The translations under genes were made by a program, and so were the position numbers. A stretch of DNA of 64,000 nt from Paenibacillus auburnensis (lineage in GTDB: Bacteria; Bacillota; Bacilli; Paenibacillales; Paenibacillaceae), in NCBI RefSeq assembly GCF_927798115.1, contig NZ_CAKMMG010000001.1:2541399-2605398 (forward strand). The letters are read 5' to 3'. Each line of letters opens with the position of its first letter. Position 1 is the stretch's first letter. Positions 25,693 through 33,815 of the stretch are shown one piece after another. The notes beneath the pieces are model-generated. The model searched no databases. It was not told where the DNA came from and was given only the letters and a program-made list of their open reading frames with translations.

Positions 25693-27819
25693 TTAAGCGT
25701 TAGGAATAACCGGCAGCAGGATATGGCTTGGATAGCTTCTATCGTGGCAGATTGTCTGCTTAACGATTATGGCGTCAGTATCCTCATATGGATTATTTCC
25801 TGTATTGGTATTCGGGAACGCGACAAATTTACTCGACGAAGTAATGGTAAAGCGGATGCGGTGTCCCTCAGCAAAGGTATGCGCGATATTTTGCAGGAAA
25901 ATATCATACTTCTCCACCTGTCCCGGAACCAGAAGCTGCGGCTGCTCCAGCCCGTGCCGGTACTTCGCTCTAACAATGTAGTTGGAGAGCCGGATGGAAT
26001 CACCGTTCTCATGCACATCACTGAGTGTAACGACCCAATCGGTATCGGCTCCCGTGCTTGCAGCATAGATAACCGCAGACAGCTCTCCGGCTATAGTCAG
26101 CTTATCAGCTAACGGTTCGCTCGTGTACACGACAATATCGCTGCGCAGCTCATGCTTGCGCATATTCTCCGGCTCCCGCTCCCCGCTGTCCGCAACAGGA
26201 TCAGCCGGATTGTAGATATAAGTGTCTGGAATGGAGTTCTCTTCCGGCTGAGATACCAGCCTGCCGTCGCCGAGCGACGAATTCGCCCGCCCGCGGCTTG
26301 CCAGGTAGAACGGGGTAACTACCGCTTCAGCAGGCGTCCAGTCCTCCGACGTTCTCCATTTATTTTCTCCTACCACGTAATAAGAAGCTCTGGGCTCCTC
26401 ATCGATGCCATTCGGGATCTCCTTCAGGAACCGGTCAAACCAGCGCAGCACCGATACATCATAGTCGTATACAACCGCGTCATTGCCAAAACTGGCCCCC
26501 ATCAGATCCCGGGCCCGGTTCGGTCCATGCTCCCAGGCGCCAAGACGGATTTTGCGGTTTGGCACATCATGCTCGGTCAGCATCCGCCACGTCTCCGATA
26601 CACCGGGACTGTCCCCGTCGTACCAGCCGGAGATCACGTACATTGGAACCTTTACCTGATCACCGCGTTCGGTGAACGTGCAGTTTTTCCAGAAGTCATC
26701 GTATTCCGGATGCTGGCTCCACAACTCCCACGGTCCTGAGGTCCTGCCGATCATCTGCTGCGGAATATCTCTGATGGGCCTTGCGTCTACAGCCGCTTCC
26801 GGATTTACCGTTATTCCGCCAAAAATATCAAAATCCGTCCGTGTGCCCACCGATTGCGCCAACGTCCAGGACAGCAGCGGCCAGGAGCAGAGCGTTCCCC
26901 CCTTACGCGCAGTATCGATGAACGGTGAACCCACATTGACTTCGTCCACAACCGCTTTGAGGTTCGGATGCCCGCTCGTTGCCGCAGCTACCACGACATA
27001 GCCCAGATAGGACGCGCCCCACATACCGACTTTGCCGTCAGACCAGTCCTGCGCAATAATCCAGTCAATCGTGTCATAGCCGTCATCGCGCTCATTATAG
27101 AAAGGAACCAGTTCGCCTTCCGAATCCGCACGGCCCCGCACATCCTGGGATACTACGGCATAACCTTTATTCGCCCAGCGCATGAAAATCTCTTTTTTCC
27201 CGTTCCGGTCATAACAGGTTCTCACCAGAATCGCCGGCAGCCTGGTCCCCGGCTTGATGCCCTCCGGCAGGAATACATCGGTAGCGAGCTTAATGCCGTC
27301 CCGCATCGGAATCAGAAACGTCCCCAGATCGTTGACACCATACTCTGGCTTGGACAGCAGCGGCTCATCATATACGGTAAGCGGAGTCAGCCCCTCATAG
27401 CCTGCTTTGACGATCATTTCAATGCCGTAGCGGTTAGGCGTAACAAAAGCAATCACTTCCCCGTCCAGTGTAACCACATCCAGCGCCGTATCCCCCCGCA
27501 AAGCCCATACCTGTGAGGCCTGCATTTGCCCGGAGATTTCCGCTTCATAGCGGATATGCTTCTGATACACCTCGCCGGTGTCCAGTACTACCTCTTCCCC
27601 TGACCATTCTGCCGTTTCGTAAGACCGAAGCTGCCGGGCTATTTTAGCAAAAGGAATCACATATTTCGCTCCCGGATCAAGAACGTTATCCTGCATTTGC
27701 GTGCGCCGGCGGACATCCACCTTGGCATGCATGATCCCTTGTTCCGTGAAATGAATTTTTCCGCTATAGATGCCCGAACAGTAGAAGTTAAAGCTTGTTG
27801 TATGTAAATATGTAGTCAT
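25693..27819 (-). CDS. CocE/NonD-family serine hydrolase (X-Pro dipeptidyl-peptidase type)
   Basis: A 708-residue alpha/beta hydrolase. The catalytic domain (from about residue 165) shows GTFLIPMRDGIKLATDVFLP, the nucleophile elbow GASYLG, the Asp in GWYDGDSPG and the His in WEHGPN, the triad of CocE and X-Pro dipeptidyl-peptidases. A C-terminal jelly-roll follows (DIFLQNIAHTFAEGHRIRFTITSS). The N-terminal 160 residues are a beta-rich extension not usual in this family. ATG at 27819 with AGGGGA upstream. It is the last gene of an operon with an M19 dipeptidase and an ornithine cyclodeaminase-like gene, suggesting breakdown of a modified peptide or amino-acid derivative. Substrate unknown. Confidence 0.88.
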   Translation of the reverse strand: MTTYLHTTSFNFYCSGIYSGKIHFTEQGIMHAKVDVRRRTQMQDNVLDPGAKYVIPFAKIARQLRSYETAEWSGEEVVLDTGEVYQKHIRYEAEISGQMQASQVWALRGDTALDVVTLDGEVIAFVTPNRYGIEMIVKAGYEGLTPLTVYDEPLLSKPEYGVNDLGTFLIPMRDGIKLATDVFLPEGIKPGTRLPAILVRTCYDRNGKKEIFMRWANKGYAVVSQDVRGRADSEGELVPFYNERDDGYDTIDWIIAQDWSDGKVGMWGASYLGYVVVAAATSGHPNLKAVVDEVNVGSPFIDTARKGGTLCSWPLLSWTLAQSVGTRTDFDIFGGITVNPEAAVDARPIRDIPQQMIGRTSGPWELWSQHPEYDDFWKNCTFTERGDQVKVPMYVISGWYDGDSPGVSETWRMLTEHDVPNRKIRLGAWEHGPNRARDLMGASFGNDAVVYDYDVSVLRWFDRFLKEIPNGIDEEPRASYYVVGENKWRTSEDWTPAEAVVTPFYLASRGRANSSLGDGRLVSQPEENSIPDTYIYNPADPVADSGEREPENMRKHELRSDIVVYTSEPLADKLTIAGELSAVIYAASTGADTDWVVTLSDVHENGDSIRLSNYIVRAKYRHGLEQPQLLVPGQVEKYDIFLQNIAHTFAEGHRIRFTITSSSKFVAFPNTNTGNNPYEDTDAIIVKQTICHDRSYPSHILLPVIPNA

Positions 27820-27833
27820 CTGTGTAAAATCCC

Positions 27834-28994
27834 CTATCCGCAAATTTGTTCGAACACGCGCAGCCAGTTCCCGCCCATCATCTTCGCAATCTCTTCATCC
27901 GTATAGCCGCGTGCGACCAACCCCCGGGTGAAATTGATAAAATAGCTGTATTTCTCGAGTCCGGCTACCGTTTCCGTAGAAGGTCCGTCCCCTTTGGCAA
28001 AACCCAGCTTCGGGGCAATATGCTCTTTGAAATAAACCAGAGACCAGTCCAGATCGCTCATCGGCCAGTCCGTACCAATTCCCACATGGTCTACACCAAC
28101 AAGCCGGATAACGTATTCCATATGATCCAGCACATGGTCAATGGTCGTATGGTCAGGGTCCTCATGCACAAACCATGGCATGGCAAAAATCCCGATCACG
28201 CCGCCTGTATCCGCAATAGCGATGATTTCTTCGTCACTTTTACAGCGCATATGGTGATAAACCGCCTCAGCGCCAGTGTGTGAGGCAATTACGGGTGTGC
28301 GGGAAACTTTACAGGCATCAAGGGTGGTTTGTTTACCGCAGTGTCCGGTATCGACGATGATACCCAGCTTGTTCATGCGCTCTACGAACCGGACACCGAA
28401 ATTCGACAGCCCGCCATTCGCCTGCTCCGCACAGCCGGAGCCGATCAGATTCTGCTTATTGTAGGTTAATTGCAAAATACGCAGTCCAAAGTGATGCAGT
28501 ACCTCCAGCAGCTCCAGATTGGTGCCCAGCGCGTCCGTTTCCTGCGCCGTCACGATGCCAGCTACACGCCCTTCCCGCTTGGCCCTGCGGATATCCTCGG
28601 CGTTCAGTGCTTTTACCAGCCAGCCTGCGGAATCAAACTGTAGCTGCACTTCGCCCATGCTCGTAATCATGCTCTCTATATCATTCAGATGCAGCTCACG
28701 ATTGCCGGCGGTAATCCCTGACTTGTACCATTCCTCTTTGTACTGGGGAATTTCCCCGCTGGCCGACAGCTTGGTTACCCACTTGGCCGGCATAGCGCTA
28801 TAGACCATGGGCTCTTCCTTGTAAGGCTCACTGAGTTCTTTGATCGCCTCAGAGACAACAGCAGGAATCGCGCTGGGAGACAGCGGCCCCTGGAACAGCA
28901 GGTCGATGTTAATGTTCTGCTCATGCAGGCGCCGCGCGCGCTGCTCCTGTTCCTCTGATAAATTGAAATCATACATTCCTGGTTGTAAGCTCAC
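27834..28994 (-). CDS. Membrane dipeptidase-like metallopeptidase (family M19)
   Basis: A 386-residue M19-type amidohydrolase-fold dipeptidase. Metal-site segments seen are NIDLLFQG near the N-terminus (a variant of the usual DGHND), GIVTAQE, VDTGHCG, ASHTGAEA and the C-terminal GIGTDW. The first metal site looks altered because the usual His-x-Asp reads NID. GTG at 28994 is chosen because AGGAGG lies 8 bases upstream; an in-frame ATG at 29030 lacks a site. Expected to hydrolyse dipeptides or related amides. Ends 15 bases before the CocE gene start; co-transcribed. Confidence 0.85.
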   Translation of the reverse strand: MSLQPGMYDFNLSEEQEQRARRLHEQNINIDLLFQGPLSPSAIPAVVSEAIKELSEPYKEEPMVYSAMPAKWVTKLSASGEIPQYKEEWYKSGITAGNRELHLNDIESMITSMGEVQLQFDSAGWLVKALNAEDIRRAKREGRVAGIVTAQETDALGTNLELLEVLHHFGLRILQLTYNKQNLIGSGCAEQANGGLSNFGVRFVERMNKLGIIVDTGHCGKQTTLDACKVSRTPVIASHTGAEAVYHHMRCKSDEEIIAIADTGGVIGIFAMPWFVHEDPDHTTIDHVLDHMEYVIRLVGVDHVGIGTDWPMSDLDWSLVYFKEHIAPKLGFAKGDGPSTETVAGLEKYSYFINFTRGLVARGYTDEEIAKMMGGNWLRVFEQICG

Positions 28995-29074
28995 GTTTAA
29001 GTCCTCCTGTACGCCCGAACCCTGACCCATGAACAGAGCGGCGTTTCTTCATGATGAATAATAAACTTGCGGAA

Positions 29075-30049
29075 TTACCAGGCAATCTCAATACCCTTTT
29101 GTAACCGGACAGCCTGGTTATAGATATAGTCCGCTGCAGCCAAATCTTCAATGGCCAGCCCCAGACCTTTGAACAGCGTGATCTCCGCCGGATGTGCCCT
29201 GCCCTCAATCCGGCCATGGAGCAGTTCACCGAGCTCACCGATGATATGCCCCTCCCGGATGACCCCCTCACCCAGCGGAATGAGATAATCTCCCGCTTCA
29301 TGAACAGCGGACTCCAGCCGGTCCACATAAAGCCTGGACATGGCCGCAAGCGCTGAATCCAGCTCACGGTCATTCGGCCTGCATGCGCCTACCGCGTTGA
29401 TATGCGCGCCTTTTTTCACCCATTCACCGGACAGCACCGGCACGGTGGAAGCGGTCACCGTACAGATAATATCCGCGTCCTGAACCGCCTCTCGGACAGT
29501 GGCTGCCGCTGTAATCTTCACATTCCATTTGGCGCTCATATCTGCCGCAAACTTCTGCGCTTTGGACCCTGTTCTGCCCCATACCCGGACCTCCCGGATG
29601 TTACGGACCAGCAGCATGGCCTCCAGATGGCTTACCGCCTGTTCCCCCGTTCCCAGAATCGCCAGCACGCCAGCGTCCTCCCTTGCCAGCAGCCTTGTAG
29701 CAACAGCACTTACAGCCGCTGTACGGATAGCCGTAATCTCCCGCCCGTCCACTACCGCTTTCAGCATACCAGTTGCCGTGTCAAACAAAACGACCGCCCC
29801 CTGATGGGAAGGCAGGCCTGCACCGTGATTATGCGGAAACACACTGATAATCTTGGCTCCGGCTGCCGCTTCCTGACGCAGCTGCCCTGGCATAAGCCCA
29901 AGCAGATTACCTTCGCCAAGCGGCAGCACCTGCCGGAGACTCTGCACCGCTTCCCCTGCGGAGAGTGCGGCCAGCACCTCCTGCATTACACCGATACAAG
30001 CCTTCATTGATAACAATCCGGCTACCTCATCTCTGTTAATAACCAGCAT
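29075..30049 (-). CDS. Ornithine cyclodeaminase / mu-crystallin family protein
   Basis: A 324-residue NAD(P)-dependent enzyme of the ornithine cyclodeaminase family, which also includes alanine dehydrogenases, ketimine reductases and N-(carboxyethyl)amino acid synthases. It shows GREITAIRTAAVSAVATRLLA, the Rossmann loop ILGTGEQA, VWGRTGSKA and GACRPNDREL with the Asp typical of the active site. GGAGGG lies 9 bases before the ATG at 30049, so earlier in-frame ATGs are not used. First gene of the three-gene operon with two peptidase-type hydrolases; possibly it processes an amino acid freed by them. Specific reaction cannot be set from sequence. Confidence 0.87.
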   Translation of the reverse strand: MLVINRDEVAGLLSMKACIGVMQEVLAALSAGEAVQSLRQVLPLGEGNLLGLMPGQLRQEAAAGAKIISVFPHNHGAGLPSHQGAVVLFDTATGMLKAVVDGREITAIRTAAVSAVATRLLAREDAGVLAILGTGEQAVSHLEAMLLVRNIREVRVWGRTGSKAQKFAADMSAKWNVKITAAATVREAVQDADIICTVTASTVPVLSGEWVKKGAHINAVGACRPNDRELDSALAAMSRLYVDRLESAVHEAGDYLIPLGEGVIREGHIIGELGELLHGRIEGRAHPAEITLFKGLGLAIEDLAAADYIYNQAVRLQKGIEIAW

Positions 30050-30172
30050 TCCGCTTAGCCCTCCGGTTCTGTTTTGTGCATTCTCTTCTTTTATCATAGC
30101 GTCATCTACGCCTTTTGAGAAATACCGGAAGTAAAATAACTGCAAAGCTTATCTTTCTAAGCTATCATTTGC

Positions 30173-30178
30173 TATACT
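30173..30178 (+). promoter_or_regulatory. Possible extended -10 of the fabV promoter
   Basis: TGCTATACT fits an extended -10 (TGnTATAAT-like). No good -35 is seen at the proper distance. It lies about 50 bases before the fabV start. Confidence 0.4.
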
Positions 30179-30228
30179 CTATATTAGTGGTTAAAAAGTT
30201 AAAAACTAAAACAAAGGGGATTTCCTAT

Positions 30229-31419
30229 ATGATCATTCAGCCTAAAACACGCGGCTTTATCTGCACCACCGCCCATCCCGAAGGCTGCGCCAAGCAGGTT
30301 CAGCAGCAGATTGACTATGTAAAAGCACACAAGAAGCTGAGCGGGCCTGTTAATGTTCTCGTGGTCGGCGCTTCTACCGGGTACGGACTCGCTTCGCGGA
30401 TTACAGCCGCTTTTGGTGCCGGTGCGAATACCATTGGCGTATTCTTCGACAAGCCTGCTGAGGGTGCACGGACGGCTTCCGCCGGCTGGTATAATTCCGC
30501 CGCTCTGGAACAAGCCGCTGCCGAGCAGGGGCTGAAATCCTTCAGCATCGTCGGCGATGCCTTCTCTGACAGCATCAAGACCAAGACGATTGACCTGATC
30601 AAAAAAGAATTCGGCACGGTTGATCTGGTAGTTTACAGCGTAGCTTCTCCGCGCCGTACACATCCAGTTACAGGCGAAACCTTCTCCTCCGTCATCAAGC
30701 CTGTCGGCAGCGCATATACGAACAAAACGATGAACTTCCACTCCGGTGAAGTGTCCACCGTGACGATTGAGCCGGCTACAGAGGATGAGGTCCGTCAGAC
30801 CATTGCCGTCATGGGCGGAGAAGACTGGGGCATGTGGATTGACCAGCTTCAGGAAGCGGGAGCGCTTGCGGATGGAGCAACTACGGTGGCTTATTCCTAT
30901 ATCGGACCGGAAGTAACCCATCCTATTTATAAAGACGGAACAATCGGCCAAGCCAAAAATGATCTGGAGAAAACAGCCATCGCGCTGAATGAGAAGCTGA
31001 ATGTCACGGGCGGACGGGCTTTTGTATCCGTGAATAAAGCACTTGTTACCCAATCCAGCTCGGCGATTCCGGTAGTACCGCTATATATCTCTGCCCTGTA
31101 CCGGGTCATGAAGGAGAAGGAACTGCACGAAAATTGCATCCAGCAAATGTACCGTCTATTCTCAGAGCATCTGTATAACGGAGGAGTGGCGGCAGCAGAC
31201 GGAAGCCACCTGATCCGGATTGATGACTGGGAAATGCGCGAGGACGTGCAGACCGAGGTGATGAAACGCTGGAGCAATATTGAAACCGCCAATGTACCTG
31301 AGCTGGCCGATCTTGCTGGCTATCAGGATGATTTCTTCAACCTGTTCGGCTTCCGCACAGAAGGTGTAGATTACGAAGCTGACAGTGAGCCAGCAGTGGA
31401 TATTCCGAATCTGGTTTAG
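30229..31419 (+). CDS. fabV: Trans-2-enoyl-ACP/CoA reductase FabV
   Basis: A 396-residue FabV-type enoyl reductase, NAD(P)H-dependent, which makes the last reduction in each fatty-acid elongation round. The N-terminus MIIQPKTRGFI, the cofactor loop GASTGYGLASR, SVASPRR and the catalytic Tyr-x8-Lys region (YSYIGPEVTHPIYKDGTIGQAK split across 22 residues) are diagnostic. Length is as usual (about 400). The ATG has AAAGGGGA 9 bases upstream. Monocistronic with a strong terminator. FabV enzymes are poorly inhibited by triclosan. A link to the PKS operon 9 kb away is possible but nothing in the sequence shows it. Confidence 0.95.
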   Translation: MIIQPKTRGFICTTAHPEGCAKQVQQQIDYVKAHKKLSGPVNVLVVGASTGYGLASRITAAFGAGANTIGVFFDKPAEGARTASAGWYNSAALEQAAAEQGLKSFSIVGDAFSDSIKTKTIDLIKKEFGTVDLVVYSVASPRRTHPVTGETFSSVIKPVGSAYTNKTMNFHSGEVSTVTIEPATEDEVRQTIAVMGGEDWGMWIDQLQEAGALADGATTVAYSYIGPEVTHPIYKDGTIGQAKNDLEKTAIALNEKLNVTGGRAFVSVNKALVTQSSSAIPVVPLYISALYRVMKEKELHENCIQQMYRLFSEHLYNGGVAAADGSHLIRIDDWEMREDVQTEVMKRWSNIETANVPELADLAGYQDDFFNLFGFRTEGVDYEADSEPAVDIPNLV

Positions 31420-31455
31420 CACGGGTTTATTACAGGTTTAATATACATCGTGAAC

Positions 31456-31495
31456 AGCAAAGAAGCCGCTCCCGTCAGGGGGCGGCTTCTTTGCT
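31456..31495 (+). terminator. Terminator hairpin after fabV
   Basis: A near-perfect hairpin: the 14-base arm AGCAAAGAAGCCGC pairs with GCGGCTTCTTTGCT, extended by TCCC/GGGG, around a short loop. No long T tract follows, but the position just after fabV supports termination. Confidence 0.75.
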
Positions 31496-31630
31496 GCCGA
31501 TTCGCATGAATCCGGGCTCAGACGCCCCCGGTATAAACCGCAATTGAACTAACAATATGCACAACAAATCAATACAACGCCAGGATTATAATGAACATAA
31601 TAACAATGAAGCGATACTATGGAGGTTATT

Positions 31631-32767
31631 ATGAACTGGAAAACAGCAATTGAACACACGCTCGTAACCACCCGCCTCAACATCAAACGCTTTGGAGGCT
31701 CTTTTCCGATTGTAAGCCTGGGGGACGGCAAATATCATTTGACTGACCATACCAGCTGGACAGAAGGATTCTGGTCCGGAATTTTGTGGCTGAGCTATGA
31801 ATACAGCAGGGACCCGGAGATCCACGCCGCAGCGATCCGAACGGTTGATTCTTTCAGGAAACGCCTGGACGCGGAGCAGTCACTCGATCATCATGATATC
31901 GGCTTTCTGTACTCCCTCTCCGCCAAGGCCCGCTGGATTGTTGATACGGATGAAGATTCCCGTCTGCTGGCGCTGCAGGCAGCCGATATGCTAATGAAGC
32001 GCTGGCGCTCTGTTCCCCAGCTGTTTCAGGCCTGGGGGCCGGAAGGCGATGTGAACGACGGGGGCCGGATTATTATTGACTGCCTGATGAATCTTCCGCT
32101 GCTCTATTGGGCAACGGAACAGACCGGCGACCGCAGGTATGCAGACTGTGCCAGCATTCAGGCCGAGAAAAGCCGCCGGTTCCTGGTGAGGGGAGATGAT
32201 TCCTCCTACCATACTTTTTATTTTGACCAGCTGACGGGAAATGCCCTTCGCGGAGGGACCGGACAAGGCTTTCAGGACGGCTCCACCTGGACGCGGGGGC
32301 AGGCCTGGGGTGTTTACGGCTTTGCCTTAGCTTACCGTTATCTCAAAGAACCGCGTTTTCTGGAAACCTCCAAAAGACTGGCCCGCTATTTTCTGGAGCA
32401 GCTTTCCGGTGATGGTATAGCCTATTGGGATTTCGATGTTCCGCAGGAGTCTTCCACTCCCCGCGACAGTTCGGCTTCGGCCATCTTGGTGTGCGGCATC
32501 CTTGAGCTGCTGGAGCACTTGCCGGATGGTGATCCGGACCGGGAAGGGCTTGCCGGAGCGGTGGAGAAAACTATGGGTTCCTTACTGGACCGCTACTTTA
32601 CTGCTGGCAGTCCAGCGGAAGAAGGGTTCCTGCGGCATGGCTCCTATTCTGTCAGAGGGAACTCTTCGCCTGATGATTTCATGATCTGGGGGGACTATTT
32701 CTTTCTGGAAGCGCTGCTGCGTCTGCAGCAAGGCGTTCCGGGATACTGGTATGAACGTGAACGCTAA
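31631..32767 (+). CDS. Unsaturated glucuronyl hydrolase, GH88
   Basis: A 378-residue (alpha/alpha)6-barrel enzyme of family GH88. It removes the 4,5-unsaturated uronic acid left at the non-reducing end of oligosaccharides by polysaccharide lyases. The DHHDIGF motif (catalytic Asp) and RIIIDCLMNLPLLYWA (second Asp) match the family, as do SWTEGFW, TWTRGQAWGVYGFA and SSASAI. Cytoplasmic: no signal peptide. ATG at 31631 follows GGAGG. It is followed by an AraC regulator and faces the GH94 gene, implying that a lyase-treated uronic-acid polymer is one substrate of this locus. Confidence 0.93.
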   Translation: MNWKTAIEHTLVTTRLNIKRFGGSFPIVSLGDGKYHLTDHTSWTEGFWSGILWLSYEYSRDPEIHAAAIRTVDSFRKRLDAEQSLDHHDIGFLYSLSAKARWIVDTDEDSRLLALQAADMLMKRWRSVPQLFQAWGPEGDVNDGGRIIIDCLMNLPLLYWATEQTGDRRYADCASIQAEKSRRFLVRGDDSSYHTFYFDQLTGNALRGGTGQGFQDGSTWTRGQAWGVYGFALAYRYLKEPRFLETSKRLARYFLEQLSGDGIAYWDFDVPQESSTPRDSSASAILVCGILELLEHLPDGDPDREGLAGAVEKTMGSLLDRYFTAGSPAEEGFLRHGSYSVRGNSSPDDFMIWGDYFFLEALLRLQQGVPGYWYERER

Positions 32768-32863
32768 CGGATGTACATCAGGCATTCCCTTGTCCTCCCG
32801 ATGGCCGATAGAAAAGGGATGATCTATACTGTAAATAATAACGGATCATAAGGGAGCTTTTTT

Positions 32864-33724
32864 ATGGACAGGAACGATCATTCATTCCAAAGGCTTGAAC
32901 CTGGTTTACTTCAATTCAATTATAAATATGAAGATGAGGAAGCCCACTGGTTTCACGCGCACAGGGGAATTGAGCTGCTGTATATTTACAAGGGCCGCGG
33001 CGAAATTATGGCAGAGAATCAGACCTACCCTATCCGGGATCATACGCTGGTCTGGTTCCAGCCCTATCAGCTGCACTGTGTGATGGTCCCTCCGGCACAA
33101 GGCTGTTCTTATATCCGGACCAATCTGACCTTTGACCCCAGTTTTGTGGAGCATTATCTTTCCGCTTTTCCTTATCTGGAGAAGTTTTTCCGCAGGATGT
33201 GGAAGGGCGGCCTCCAGAAGCCGGTTTTCTATGAGATGCAGGACACGCTGATTCCGGATTTGCTGGAGGAAATAGATCATTCTATAAATAACTCCGCCGC
33301 AGACAAAGAAGAAACGATCGGAATTCTGATGCTTCAGCTGATCCGGCAGCTTCAAAAACAAATGTCTGATGTCATGACCGGAGTGAGCCCGCTGCATTCG
33401 CGTGCAGGATCACATGTAGAGCAGATCACCGAATGGCTGGATGAACATTACAAAGAGCCCTTCAGCCTCGACGCACTGGCTAATAGGATGCATCTGTCAC
33501 CCTATCATATATCGCATGTATTCAAGCAATTTGCCGGCATCACGCTGTCCGAATATTTGATGCAGCGGCGCGTAAGTGAAGCTTGTATCCTGCTTGCCAA
33601 TACCGCTAAATCCGTTCAGGAGATCGCGAGGGAGGTGGGCAGTTTTTCCCCGTCCTATTTCAGTCAGATGTTCAAAAAAAACAAAGGAATTTCACCGGAG
33701 AAATACAGGAAGAGCATCCGCTGA
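32864..33724 (+). CDS. AraC-family transcriptional regulator
   Basis: A 286-residue regulator: N-terminal cupin-type sensor domain (about 1-160, with HWFHAHRGIELLYIYKGRGEI) and a C-terminal double helix-turn-helix (about 185-285, ending SYFSQMFKKNKGISPEKYR). AAGGGAGC precedes the ATG. It follows the GH88 gene by about 100 bases and probably controls it or the neighbouring glycosidase genes in response to a sugar. Confidence 0.92.
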   Translation: MDRNDHSFQRLEPGLLQFNYKYEDEEAHWFHAHRGIELLYIYKGRGEIMAENQTYPIRDHTLVWFQPYQLHCVMVPPAQGCSYIRTNLTFDPSFVEHYLSAFPYLEKFFRRMWKGGLQKPVFYEMQDTLIPDLLEEIDHSINNSAADKEETIGILMLQLIRQLQKQMSDVMTGVSPLHSRAGSHVEQITEWLDEHYKEPFSLDALANRMHLSPYHISHVFKQFAGITLSEYLMQRRVSEACILLANTAKSVQEIAREVGSFSPSYFSQMFKKNKGISPEKYRKSIR

Positions 33725-33745
33725 AGTCAAACTAAGGATAATAAC

Positions 33746-33809
33746 GCAAAAGACCGCCCTATTATAAAATGGATGTGATGAGCAGCCATTTTACAATAGG
33801 GCGGTTTGC
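33746..33809. terminator. Bidirectional terminator between convergent genes
   Basis: A long hairpin (GACCGCCCTATT...AATAGGGCGG with AAAATGG/CCATTTT inside and GCAAA/TTTGC outside) between the AraC gene on plus and the GH94 gene on minus. It can serve both directions. Confidence 0.85.
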
Positions 33810-33815
33810 TGTGCA

